From positions 1 through 24,344 of the forward strand of contig NZ_DIXC01000049.1 in the NCBI RefSeq assembly GCF_002435945.1: a stretch of 24,344 nt of DNA, written 5' to 3'. The notes under the pieces are model-generated. The model was not told where the DNA came from. It ran no database searches and saw only the letters and a program-made list of their open reading frames with translations. Of this stretch, positions 14,103 to 20,812 are shown piece after piece (position 1 is the first letter of the stretch; each line of letters starts with the position of its first letter). Source of the DNA: Mesotoga sp. UBA6090 (GTDB taxonomy: Bacteria > Thermotogota > Thermotogae > Petrotogales > Kosmotogaceae). The position numbers were made by a program, and so were the translations under genes.

Positions 14103-15074
14103 CTACCTTTTGGTCTCTACACCATCAGTTACTACGAGATTGGCAAGATCCAGAACTGATTGTGGGATTTCAACACCGATCTGCTCGGCTATGTCTGTGT
14201 TGACGAAAAGAATCAGGGAATCCTGGCCAAGTATCTTCGTCTCGAGTTCCGATGGAGGAGTGCCCATAAGAATCTCAACGACAAGTTCCCCGGTGGCTCT
14301 ACCTACCTGGTAGTAGTTGAATCCAAAGCCTATCAGTCCGCCGGATCTTGCGATGTCAATATCGGCCGCGACGATTGCGATATTCTCTCTCAAAGCTACT
14401 TTAGAAATCGATTCTATGCTTGAGGCCGCGGTGTTGTCAGTACCGATGTAGATAGCATCGACGTCTTTGATCTGAGCGTTAAGAGAGGTGACCATTTCAA
14501 CCGTCGTGGAGCCTGTGATATCAATAAGCTTCAGTCCAAGAGCGTCACAAGCCTCTTTTGCAAATTCTCTTATCGTTACAGAATTTGCCTCTCCTGAATT
14601 GTAGATAATCCCTACCGTCTCGACTTGTGGCAGAGTTAGTTTGAGAAGCTGCAGCTGAGTCTTTACAGGCGTCATATCGCTTATTCCAACGACATTTCCC
14701 GGGTTTTTGCCAAATGAAGGAACTAGACTGGCACTGACTGGATCCGTAACAGCACTGAAGACTATTGGAATGGTCTTGGAAGCATTTACCAGCGCCTGTG
14801 CAGATGGGGTGGCGATACCCACCATTACTGCCGGGTTAGTCGAAACAAACTGTCTAGCGATAGTAACCGCGGTTGAAACCGAGCCCTGAGCGTTCTGAAA
14901 GTCGATTACTATGTTCTCTCCGTGCTTAAAGCCGTTCTCTTCGAGTACGTCAATTACCCCATCCCTTACCGCATCGAGTGCCGGGTGTTCAACGATTGCC
15001 GTAATTCCTACCGTCTGCATAGATAAACCAAGAACTCCAAAAAGTAGCACCAAACATACAAGAACCCGCTTCAT
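14103..15074 (-). CDS. ABC transporter substrate-binding protein, TrpX-like (PF04392)
   Basis: The exported binding protein of the importer, 323 residues. It starts with a Sec signal peptide (MKRVLVCLVLLFGVLGLSMQ) and has no lipobox cysteine at the cleavage region, so it should be a free periplasmic protein. The mature part has the ABC_sub_bind (PF04392) pattern: VGITAIVEHPALDAVRDGV, VGIATPSAQALVNASKTIPIVFSAVTDPV and VGIIYNSGEANS. Family members named TrpX are predicted or shown to bind tryptophan and related aromatics. AGGAGG sits 8 bases before the ATG, directly after a terminator in the leader, so expression depends on antitermination. The Tyr/Trp/Phe-rich leader peptide argues for an aromatic amino acid ligand. 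Confidence 0.9.
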   Translation of the reverse strand: MKRVLVCLVLLFGVLGLSMQTVGITAIVEHPALDAVRDGVIDVLEENGFKHGENIVIDFQNAQGSVSTAVTIARQFVSTNPAVMVGIATPSAQALVNASKTIPIVFSAVTDPVSASLVPSFGKNPGNVVGISDMTPVKTQLQLLKLTLPQVETVGIIYNSGEANSVTIREFAKEACDALGLKLIDITGSTTVEMVTSLNAQIKDVDAIYIGTDNTAASSIESISKVALRENIAIVAADIDIARSGGLIGFGFNYYQVGRATGELVVEILMGTPPSELETKILGQDSLILFVNTDIAEQIGVEIPQSVLDLANLVVTDGVETKR

Positions 15075-15093
15075 TCTACATCCCTCCTGATAT

Positions 15094-15130
15094 AAAAAAA
15101 GAGAGGACGTTTCTCACGTCCTCTCTCTTT
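15094..15130 (-). terminator. Leader terminator (attenuator) before the TrpXYZ-type operon
   Basis: On the minus strand AGAGAGGACGT pairs perfectly over 11 bp with ACGTCCTCTCT across the loop GAGAA, can be extended by a G-U and three A-U pairs, and runs into seven T. It ends 5 bases before the Shine-Dalgarno site of the binding-protein gene, so termination here prevents its expression. Its 5' arm is also the partner of the antiterminator segment at 15177-15188. Confidence 0.93.
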
Positions 15131-15188
15131 ATACTCTCTAGTGTATTTTAACTCAAGCACACACCGGAGGAGTCCGAAGAAAGGACGT
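15116..15188 (-). promoter_or_regulatory. Antiterminator pairing of the aromatic leader
   Basis: The leader RNA segment ACGUCCUUUCUU (15188 down to 15177) can pair over 12 consecutive positions, two of them G-U, with GAGAGAGGACGU (15127 down to 15116), which is the 5' arm of the terminator. The two structures exclude each other. The same upstream segment is otherwise locked inside the hairpin at 15166-15194. Confidence 0.8.
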
Positions 15189-15240
15189 TCCTCCTAAACC
15201 AATAAGCGTATACGTAGCTTACATATGCCGCTCGAGTCAT
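15148..15240 (-). CDS. Aromatic-rich leader peptide of the TrpXYZ-type operon
   Basis: A 30-codon open frame in the leader RNA, beginning ATG with GGAGG 8 bases upstream (15249-15253). Residues 6-15 read YVSYVYAYWF, giving four Tyr, one Trp and one Phe in ten codons; the remainder is RRNVLSSDSSGVCLS. The aromatic codons end one base before the 5' arm of a strong hairpin (15166-15194), so a ribosome stalled there would block that hairpin and free the antiterminator. The peptide most likely has no function beyond its translation. An ATG three codons' length upstream (ATGCGATGA) gives only two codons and is too close to the ribosome site. Peptide synthesis is inferred, not shown. Confidence 0.85.
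   Translation of the reverse strand: MTRAAYVSYVYAYWFRRNVLSSDSSGVCLS
15166..15194 (-). promoter_or_regulatory. Protector (anti-antiterminator) hairpin in the leader
   Basis: On the minus strand GGAGGA pairs with TCCTCC and, past a two-base bulge, GTCC pairs with GGAC, closing the 7-base loop TTTCTTC. It immediately follows the Trp-Phe codons of the leader peptide. When formed it hides most of the antiterminator segment and so favours the downstream terminator. Confidence 0.82.
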
Positions 15241-15271
15241 CGCATTAACCTCCGAATATCTTGATAGGAAA

Positions 15272-15301
15272 TTTATACCACAAATGAATGTTACGGATCA
15301 A
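15272..15301 (-). promoter_or_regulatory. Promoter of the aromatic leader and TrpXYZ-type operon
   Basis: An extended -10, TG-G-TATAAA (box 15272-15277), is preceded at 18 bases by TTGATC (15296-15301). The predicted start is near 15265, giving a leader RNA of about 190 bases. It lies within 30 bases of the stop of the upstream nucleoside permease gene, with no convincing terminator between, so some transcription could also enter from that operon. Confidence 0.7.
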
Positions 15302-15327
15302 GATTAAAGACAAACGTTTTGTTTCCG

Positions 15328-16266
15328 TTAGGTTCTCTCTTCTCTTGAATACGGTACTCCCAATGACGCCGGAGCCCCCACCTTTCTCTTCAGTGTGTCT
15401 GTAGAGGTGAAGAACAGAACGGCGATCGTGAGAAGATATGGAAGCATCTTCAGAAAGTCCGGCGAAATATGCGCCCCGACTGCCTGCAATCTCAATCCAA
15501 GGGCAGTGATTCCGCCGAAGAGATATGCTCCGATCAATGCCTTTGCGGGATCCCAGGTGGCGAATAGCACAAGAGCTATGGCGATCCAGCCTCTTCCTGC
15601 AGTCATGTTCTCGATCCACATGGAGTTGTAAGCAAGCGAAAGATAAGCTCCCCCGATTGCCGTGATGGAACCTCCCAGTATCGTGTAGAAGTATCTCACT
15701 GCAAAGACGTTTATTCCTTTGGCGTCTGCGGCATCGGGAGATTCACCAACTGCACGAAGCGTAAGCCCAGGACGCGTCTTGTATATGAGTAACCACATGA
15801 GCGGAACCATAATAAAGCTTATGTAGACCAGGAGATCATGGCTGAATAGGATCTGACCAATGTATGGTATCTCGGAAAGAACGGGGATCTTTATCGGTTC
15901 AAAACGTCTGGCGATTACGCCTATATAATCCTTTCCCCAGAGTCCGCTGAGGCCTGTGCCAAGCATCGTGATAGCAAGTCCGCTCACGATCTGATTTACT
16001 CTCAGAGTCACTGTGAAAAAGGCGTGGACCAGACCAAGAATAGCTCCTGCAAGCATTGCAACTAGAATTGCAGCGAGAAGGCTCGACGTCTGGTAAGAAG
16101 CAACAAAGCCTCCTATCGCACCAATCAGCATAAATCCTTCTAGCCCAAGATTCATGACACCCGACCTCTCCGTGAATATCGTGCCGAGGACCGCAAAAAG
16201 CAGCGGAGTTCCAGCCCTAACGGTAGCGCTGAGTGTCGAGAGAATGAAAGACTCAATATTATTCAT
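15328..16266 (-). CDS. Nucleoside ABC transporter permease 2 (YufQ/NupQ-like)
   Basis: The second membrane subunit of a BMP-type nucleoside importer, 312 residues with about 8-9 hydrophobic helices. The stretches LFAVLGTIFTERSGVMNLGLEGFMLIGA, GLTLRAVGESPDAADAKGINV and GRGWIAIALVLFATWDPAKALIGAYLF are typical of the BPD_transp_2 permeases that pair with BMP-family binding proteins. The ATG overlaps the stop of the first permease gene by 8 bases (ATGAATAA). It is the promoter-distal gene of the four-gene operon. Substrate class (purine or pyrimidine nucleosides) is inferred from the family. Confidence 0.92.
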   Translation of the reverse strand: MNNIESFILSTLSATVRAGTPLLFAVLGTIFTERSGVMNLGLEGFMLIGAIGGFVASYQTSSLLAAILVAMLAGAILGLVHAFFTVTLRVNQIVSGLAITMLGTGLSGLWGKDYIGVIARRFEPIKIPVLSEIPYIGQILFSHDLLVYISFIMVPLMWLLIYKTRPGLTLRAVGESPDAADAKGINVFAVRYFYTILGGSITAIGGAYLSLAYNSMWIENMTAGRGWIAIALVLFATWDPAKALIGAYLFGGITALGLRLQAVGAHISPDFLKMLPYLLTIAVLFFTSTDTLKRKVGAPASLGVPYSREERT

Positions 16267-17374
16267 TCGTGGCAGCCTCCTCTCTCGATACCCTCAACCT
16301 ATATTTGGAAATTGCCTCTCCACCGAGAAGGCTAAAAAGTACCAGCCCCTGGAATACCGATATCAGAGCCATCGGCAGCTTATAGAACATCTGAAGCTGA
16401 TCATTTCCTACGAGCAGCCCGCCGAAGAGAAATGCGACAAGTAGAATTGCAATTGGGTTCAACTTGGCCAGCCAGGCCACGATGATTGCAGTGTAGCCGT
16501 ATCCTGGAGAGAAACCGTGTTGCAGTCTGTGCTGAATGCCCATCATCTGTACGGCTCCGCCCAACCCTGCTATTGCTCCGCTGACAACAAGTGCAATGAT
16601 TGTGTACTTTATTATGCTGATTCCCGAGTACCTGGCCGCCTGAGCATTGTCTCCAACGATTTTCGAATTCATTCCCCATCTTGTTCGCTTATAGACATAG
16701 TAAAGGACTATCGCAAGGGCAACAGCAATAAAGAAGCCAACGTGGAACTCGCCTTTGAAAAGAGTCGGCAACCTTGCTTGATCGGGGAAAGGAGCCGTCC
16801 CGGGGAAGCCGTAGCCTTTGGGGTCTTTCCACGGTCCATAGACAAGATAATCCACCCAGAATATTGCGACATAGTTGAGCATGAGAGTTACCACTATCTC
16901 GTCGGTCTTTGCAAAAGCCTTCATTAATGCTGGAATCAAGGCCCAAATGCCACCCGCTGCCGCTCCGAGAATTGAAATAAGGATAATCATCAGTACCGGT
17001 GAAGTGACATCTTTGAATAAGAACAGAGCTCCCCAGGTAGCGGCTAATGCTCCCATATAGAGCTGGCCTTCACCGCCAATGTTCCATATCTTCATTCTAT
17101 AGGCAAATGACAGACCCAATCCCACAAAGGCGAGAGGGACCATTCTCATCAGCGTGCTGAAGATTCCATACTTGTTGGCAAATGGCCACGTGAGCATCTC
17201 TTTGTATGCTTCAAATGTTTCGCGGAATGCAAGCGAGAGGCTTCCCAGCCGTCCATAGAAGAATACCAGCAAGATTATGCCCATTAGAAACAGAGCGAGC
17301 GCTACAGAAAGAACAGGGACAAGGATCGAGGAGTATTTGGGGACTGTCAGTCTCTTCTCGATTTTTATTCTCAC
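16259..17374 (-). CDS. Nucleoside ABC transporter permease 1 (YufP/NupP-like)
   Basis: The first membrane subunit, 371 residues with about 10 helices. Recognisable family features are MKIWNIGGEGQLYMGALAATWGA (about residues 93-115, quoted in part: NIGGEGQLYMGA), the loop RWGMNSKIVGDNAQAARYSGI and the C-terminal AIILLVAFLFGGLLVGND-type region that contains NPIAILLVAFLFGGLLVG. The start is GTG and overlaps the ATPase stop by 4 bases (GTGA), a coupled arrangement. The short basic N-terminus (MRIKIEKRL) precedes helix 1. Together with the second permease it should form the heterodimeric translocation channel. Confidence 0.92.
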   Translation of the reverse strand: MRIKIEKRLTVPKYSSILVPVLSVALALFLMGIILLVFFYGRLGSLSLAFRETFEAYKEMLTWPFANKYGIFSTLMRMVPLAFVGLGLSFAYRMKIWNIGGEGQLYMGALAATWGALFLFKDVTSPVLMIILISILGAAAGGIWALIPALMKAFAKTDEIVVTLMLNYVAIFWVDYLVYGPWKDPKGYGFPGTAPFPDQARLPTLFKGEFHVGFFIAVALAIVLYYVYKRTRWGMNSKIVGDNAQAARYSGISIIKYTIIALVVSGAIAGLGGAVQMMGIQHRLQHGFSPGYGYTAIIVAWLAKLNPIAILLVAFLFGGLLVGNDQLQMFYKLPMALISVFQGLVLFSLLGGEAISKYRLRVSREEAATNE

Positions 17375-18897
17375 GCTATCTCCCCCTGCTTTGAACCGGC
17401 CATCATGAAACCGATCTCCTCGGTGAATTTCGGATCAGGAGGCGTATATCCCATTATTTCTCCCTCATACATTACTGCAACCCTGTCCGAAAGCCTGAAT
17501 ATTTCGTACAGTTCGCCGGCCAGAAGCAAAACGGCCGCTCCGCGCTCTTTGTGAGCAAGAAGAGTTCTGTAGACAAATTCCATGGCTCCAATATCAAGTC
17601 CTCTTGTGGGGTGCTCCGCTATGATGAGGCAGGGTTTAGTGGACAGTTCCCTGGCAAGGACCAGTTTCTGCAGGTTTCCGCCTGAAAGAAATTTCGCGGC
17701 TGTCTTCGTCGAAGGGGTGGATATCGAATAACTGCTAATCAATTCTTCTGTAGCCTTCTGCATTGCGCTAATGTTAACGTTGAAGGGCGACTGAGGAATA
17801 TAGTTGGTGTGAGCGTTCTTCATGAACATGTTTTCGGTTATTGACAGTGAAGGACAAGTTGCGAGGGCTCTTCTGTCCTGAGGTATGAATGCCACGCCAC
17901 CCTTTATTCTTTGGGCGACGTCAGTGTGACGAAGAGTTTTATCGTTTAACACCACCTTGCCCTGCACAGGGTTTCTAAGACCGTAAATTGCCTCTGCAAG
18001 TTCTCTCTGACCGTTTCCGGCAACTCCGGCAATCCCCAATATTTCGCCCGACTTTATGCTTAGACTGAGACTTCTTACTGCTTCAAGATTCTTGTCATTC
18101 TTGACGGTGAGATTCTCCACCTGGAGTACCGTTCTTCCCGGCTTGGTCTTGGGTTTGTCGAAATCTAGCAGCACATCCCTCCCCACCATCATTCTCACCA
18201 GGGATCTTCTATCAATTGAACTTCTCTCCTCAGTTCCAATAACTTTTCCGCCCCTCAGCACGGTAACTCTGTCGCTAATCTCAAGAACCTCGTCCAGCTT
18301 GTGACTTATGAAGATTACTGAAGAGCCTTCACTCACAAGCTTTCTTATTGCTTTGAACAAGACTTCCGTCTCTTGAGGAGTAAGGACTGCCGTCGGCTCG
18401 TCAAGAATGATGACTTTAGCGCCTGTGTAAAGCAGCTTCAGAATCTCGATTCTCTGCTTCTCCCCAACCGAAAGAGTCCAGACTCGAGCCCTGGGATTCA
18501 CTGGAATGTCGTAGCTTTCACCAAGTTTCTTTATACTTGATTCTACTGTTTTGGTCTTTACGAAGAAGCCCGTCTCCTTAAGTCCGAGTACAACGTTTTC
18601 GGCGACCGTGAACGACGGTACTACCGTGAAGTGCTGTTGAACCATACCTATCCCGTATTTAAGAGCGTTGTGAGGAGAAGACACGGAAATCTGCTTGCCC
18701 TCCATGAATATCTCTCCCTCATCGGCCTTGTATATACCGAACAGTATGTTCATGAGAGTTGTTTTTCCTGCTCCATTCTCTCCAAGGAGAGCATGAACTT
18801 CGCCTTTTTTTAGGTCAAGAGAGATGTTTTCATTTGCTATTACACCTGGAAAGGCTTTGGTGATGTTTCTCATTTCAAGAACCGGAAGCTCAGCCAA
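17371..18897 (-). CDS. Nucleoside ABC transporter double ATP-binding protein (YufO/NupO-like)
   Basis: A 508-residue protein with two fused ABC domains, as in sugar and nucleoside importers. Domain 1 has Walker A GENGAGKTT (about 38-46), signature LSVGEKQRIEIL, Walker B VIILDEPTAVLTP and H-loop FISHKLDE. Domain 2 (from about 255) has a degenerate Walker A, GVAGNGQREL, a good signature LSGGNLQKLVLAREL, and a Walker B region LIIAEHPTRGLD in which the Asp-Glu pair is replaced; a non-hydrolysing second site is usual in this family. The start is TTG with GGAG 9 bases upstream. A terminator-like hairpin separates it from the binding-protein gene, so it is probably made in smaller amounts. Confidence 0.94.
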   Translation of the reverse strand: MAELPVLEMRNITKAFPGVIANENISLDLKKGEVHALLGENGAGKTTLMNILFGIYKADEGEIFMEGKQISVSSPHNALKYGIGMVQQHFTVVPSFTVAENVVLGLKETGFFVKTKTVESSIKKLGESYDIPVNPRARVWTLSVGEKQRIEILKLLYTGAKVIILDEPTAVLTPQETEVLFKAIRKLVSEGSSVIFISHKLDEVLEISDRVTVLRGGKVIGTEERSSIDRRSLVRMMVGRDVLLDFDKPKTKPGRTVLQVENLTVKNDKNLEAVRSLSLSIKSGEILGIAGVAGNGQRELAEAIYGLRNPVQGKVVLNDKTLRHTDVAQRIKGGVAFIPQDRRALATCPSLSITENMFMKNAHTNYIPQSPFNVNISAMQKATEELISSYSISTPSTKTAAKFLSGGNLQKLVLARELSTKPCLIIAEHPTRGLDIGAMEFVYRTLLAHKERGAAVLLLAGELYEIFRLSDRVAVMYEGEIMGYTPPDPKFTEEIGFMMAGSKQGEIA

Positions 18898-18910
18898 GAA
18901 AAATCACTCC

Positions 18911-18943
18911 AAAGAAAGAAATCGAGGGGCCGGGCGGCCCCTC
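18911..18943 (-). terminator. Intercistronic terminator-like hairpin in the nucleoside operon
   Basis: On the minus strand GAGGGGCC pairs perfectly with GGCCCCTC across the loop GCCC, then GATTTCTTTCTTT follows. It begins 6 bases after the binding-protein stop. The U-rich tail is interrupted, so partial termination or protection of the upstream transcript end is more likely than full termination. Confidence 0.75.
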
Positions 18944-18949
18944 ACAACA

Positions 18950-20008
18950 TTACTGAATCTTTCCCACTACGTTGTTTACAAACCAATCCATGCTGAGAAG
19001 CTCTGCATCGGTAGGCTTCTCGCCTTCTGCGTATCTCAGTGCACCCGTCTGGTCGTAAACAGGCCCGTCGAAGGGGTGCATAAGGCCCTGAACGATCGCC
19101 TCTCTCATAGACATCACGAGTTTTGCCACGCCATCTGGAACAAGATCAGCTACGAAGATATCGACAACACCATCCTTGATTCCTCCCCAGTACTGTTCGT
19201 TGGTCCAGGTTCCCTCAATCACGTTTCTCACTACGTACTCGTAGAAAGGACCCCAATTCCATACAGGGGCTGCGAGGAATGCGTTTGGAGCGAAGGCACT
19301 CATATCGCTGTTGTATCCTATTGAAAGCGCGCCTCTGTCTTCTGCCGCCTGCTGTGGAGCCGGTGAATCCTGGTGCTGTGTTATCAAGTCGGCACCTACA
19401 TCGAGAAGTGATTCTGCTGCCTCTTTCTCTCTTGCAGGATCAAACCAGGTGTTGGACCAGACTACATGGACCTTTGCATCGGGATTGACATACTGAACAC
19501 CCATCGCAAAGGCGTTGATTCCACGTATTACCTCTGGTATTGGATAGGCGGCGACGTAACCAATAATGTTGGTTTTCGTCATTGCACCTGCTATCAGACC
19601 GCTAAGGAATCTCGGCTCATACATTCTGCCGAAGTAGGTCCCCAAATTGTCGGTAGTCATGTAACCGGAGCAGTGCATGAAGGTTGAATCCGGGAAGGCC
19701 TGCGATACCTTTACCATACTGTCCATGTAGCCGAAGCTGGTTCCGAAGATGAGGTCATATCCTCTCTGGGCATATCCTCTGAATACGACTTCAGCCTCAG
19801 CTCCTTCAGGTACGCTCTCAATGAAATCCGTTACCACCTGATCACCGAAGACTCTCTCCAGATGCAGTCTACCTTCGTTATGCATCGTGCTCCAGCCACC
19901 GTCGCCGACGGGTGCAACATAGATAAAAGCTACTTTCAGTGGTGCAGCCATCAGCGCCGCTGCAATCAGCAGTACCGAGAAGAACAAGAAAAGCTTCCTC
20001 ACTGTCAT
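18950..20008 (-). CDS. BMP-family nucleoside-binding protein
   Basis: The exported substrate-binding protein of the nucleoside importer (PF02608, BMP/PnrA-like). A Sec signal peptide RKLFLFFSVLLIAAALMAAP has an Ala-X-Ala-like cleavage site and no lipobox Cys, unlike many lipoprotein members. The mature domain shows KVAFIYVAPVGDGGWS, IFGTSFGYMD, FLSGLIAGAMTKTNIIGYV and QHQDSPAPQQAAEDRG, all family landmarks. I start at the ATG of MTVRKL; a GTG two codons later has better spacing from AAGGGGG (8 bases) and may be the true start. Upstream in-frame codons lack a ribosome site. First gene of the operon with its own promoter. Ligand type is inferred. Confidence 0.92.
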   Translation of the reverse strand: MTVRKLFLFFSVLLIAAALMAAPLKVAFIYVAPVGDGGWSTMHNEGRLHLERVFGDQVVTDFIESVPEGAEAEVVFRGYAQRGYDLIFGTSFGYMDSMVKVSQAFPDSTFMHCSGYMTTDNLGTYFGRMYEPRFLSGLIAGAMTKTNIIGYVAAYPIPEVIRGINAFAMGVQYVNPDAKVHVVWSNTWFDPAREKEAAESLLDVGADLITQHQDSPAPQQAAEDRGALSIGYNSDMSAFAPNAFLAAPVWNWGPFYEYVVRNVIEGTWTNEQYWGGIKDGVVDIFVADLVPDGVAKLVMSMREAIVQGLMHPFDGPVYDQTGALRYAEGEKPTDAELLSMDWFVNNVVGKIQ

Positions 20009-20047
20009 TACCCCCTTTGTAGTGAAATAGGTTTTCCTGACGTAGAA

Positions 20048-20076
20048 ATTATACATTTATGAGATTGACAATCCAA
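20048..20076 (-). promoter_or_regulatory. Promoter of the nucleoside transporter operon
   Basis: The minus strand has a perfect TATAAT (20048-20053) with TTGGAT 17 bases upstream (20071-20076), about 40 bases before the binding-protein start. The -35 match is only partial. Confidence 0.55.
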
Positions 20077-20171
20077 ATCGAAAGCCGATGAGTAATCGAA
20101 AAGACGCTTGAGTGTATAAGTCTATTAAAACAGCTTTCCGCGACATTTGGGGTACTTCTCATTAAGATAGT

Positions 20172-20199
20172 TTGAGACTTCTCTTCGCGGTGGTAAAAT
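20172..20199 (+). promoter_or_regulatory. Promoter of the ferritin gene
   Basis: TTGAGA (20172-20177) is followed at 16 bases by TAAAAT (20194-20199), with the extended -10 TG in TGGTAAAAT. The predicted start is about 45 bases before the ATG. No Fur- or PerR-like palindrome is evident over it. Confidence 0.65.
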
Positions 20200-20249
20200 A
20201 TGATGAAGGAAGTGTTGACGTTTATACAAAATAGAGAAGGAGGCTAACT

Positions 20250-20735
20250 ATGATAACTGCAAGAATGGAAAAGGAGATCAACGCCCAGATAAAGGCCGAA
20301 TTTGAATCCGCGTTTATTTACATGGGTATGGCTGCCTGGGCTCACAAGAATGGATACTTTGGAACAGAAAACTTCATGTGGAAACAGGCAAAAGAGGAAG
20401 AAGGGCACGCAATGAAGTTTATTGATTACCTTAAGGACGTAGATGCAACCGTTGAAATTCCTGGCATTGAGAAACCGACCATTGGCTACAAGTCGATTCT
20501 AGATGTGTTCGAAAAAGGACTTGAACATGAGAAATACATCACTTCACGGATCAATAATCTCGTCACGATTTCCGATGAAGATGGAGATTACGCAACCAAT
20601 GATTTTCTTCAGTGGTATGTCACGGAGCAGGTAGAAGAGGAGAAGACGTTCAGGAACATAGTCAAGCGGCTGAAAATGGTCGGCGACCACGTGAATGGAA
20701 TCTTCATGATTGATTCGAAGCTCGAAGAGAGATAG
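20250..20735 (+). CDS. Ferritin (FtnA-type, non-heme)
   Basis: A 161-residue four-helix-bundle iron-storage protein, expected to assemble as a 24-mer cage. The ferroxidase ligands line up by number with E. coli FtnA: Glu17 (AEFESAF), Glu50 and His53 (KEEEGHAM), Glu94 (LEHEK) and Glu126/Glu129-130 (TEQVEEEKTF). No heme-ligand methionine pattern of bacterioferritin was recognised. AAGGAGG lies 6 bases before the ATG. It is monocistronic, with its own promoter and a strong terminator, and lies between the nucleoside transporter operon and the phosphoesterase gene without an evident functional tie to either. Confidence 0.95.
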   Translation: MITARMEKEINAQIKAEFESAFIYMGMAAWAHKNGYFGTENFMWKQAKEEEGHAMKFIDYLKDVDATVEIPGIEKPTIGYKSILDVFEKGLEHEKYITSRINNLVTISDEDGDYATNDFLQWYVTEQVEEEKTFRNIVKRLKMVGDHVNGIFMIDSKLEER

Positions 20736-20741
20736 ATCTCT

Positions 20742-20772
20742 GCGGGATGCCTTGGCATCCCGCTTTTCTTTC
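20742..20772 (+). terminator. Intrinsic terminator after ferritin
   Basis: GCGGGATGC pairs perfectly with GCATCCCGC across CTTG (the stem can close one more pair), followed by TTTTCTTTCT. It begins 6 bases after the ferritin stop. Confidence 0.92.
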
Positions 20773-20812
20773 TCGCCGGACGGCACCAGCTCGAGATAAA
20801 GGGGGGGTGAAA

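Noticed and set aside
15094..15301. T-box or other riboswitch upstream of the TrpXYZ-type operon
   Set aside because: No T-box core or specifier-loop layout was recognised, and a good ribosome site plus aromatic codon run explains the terminator better.
15245..15619. 124-codon minus-strand frame overlapping the nucleoside permease end
   Set aside because: It is an alternative frame of the permease gene and covers the leader promoter.
20009..20056. Upstream extension of the BMP binding protein by 16 codons
   Set aside because: It would place the start within the promoter region and spoil the signal peptide; AAGGGGG lies just before the chosen start.
20747..20812. Upstream extension of the phosphoesterase frame by 22 codons
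   Set aside because: It lies in the ferritin terminator; the ATG at 20813 has the ribosome site and begins a proper signal peptide.
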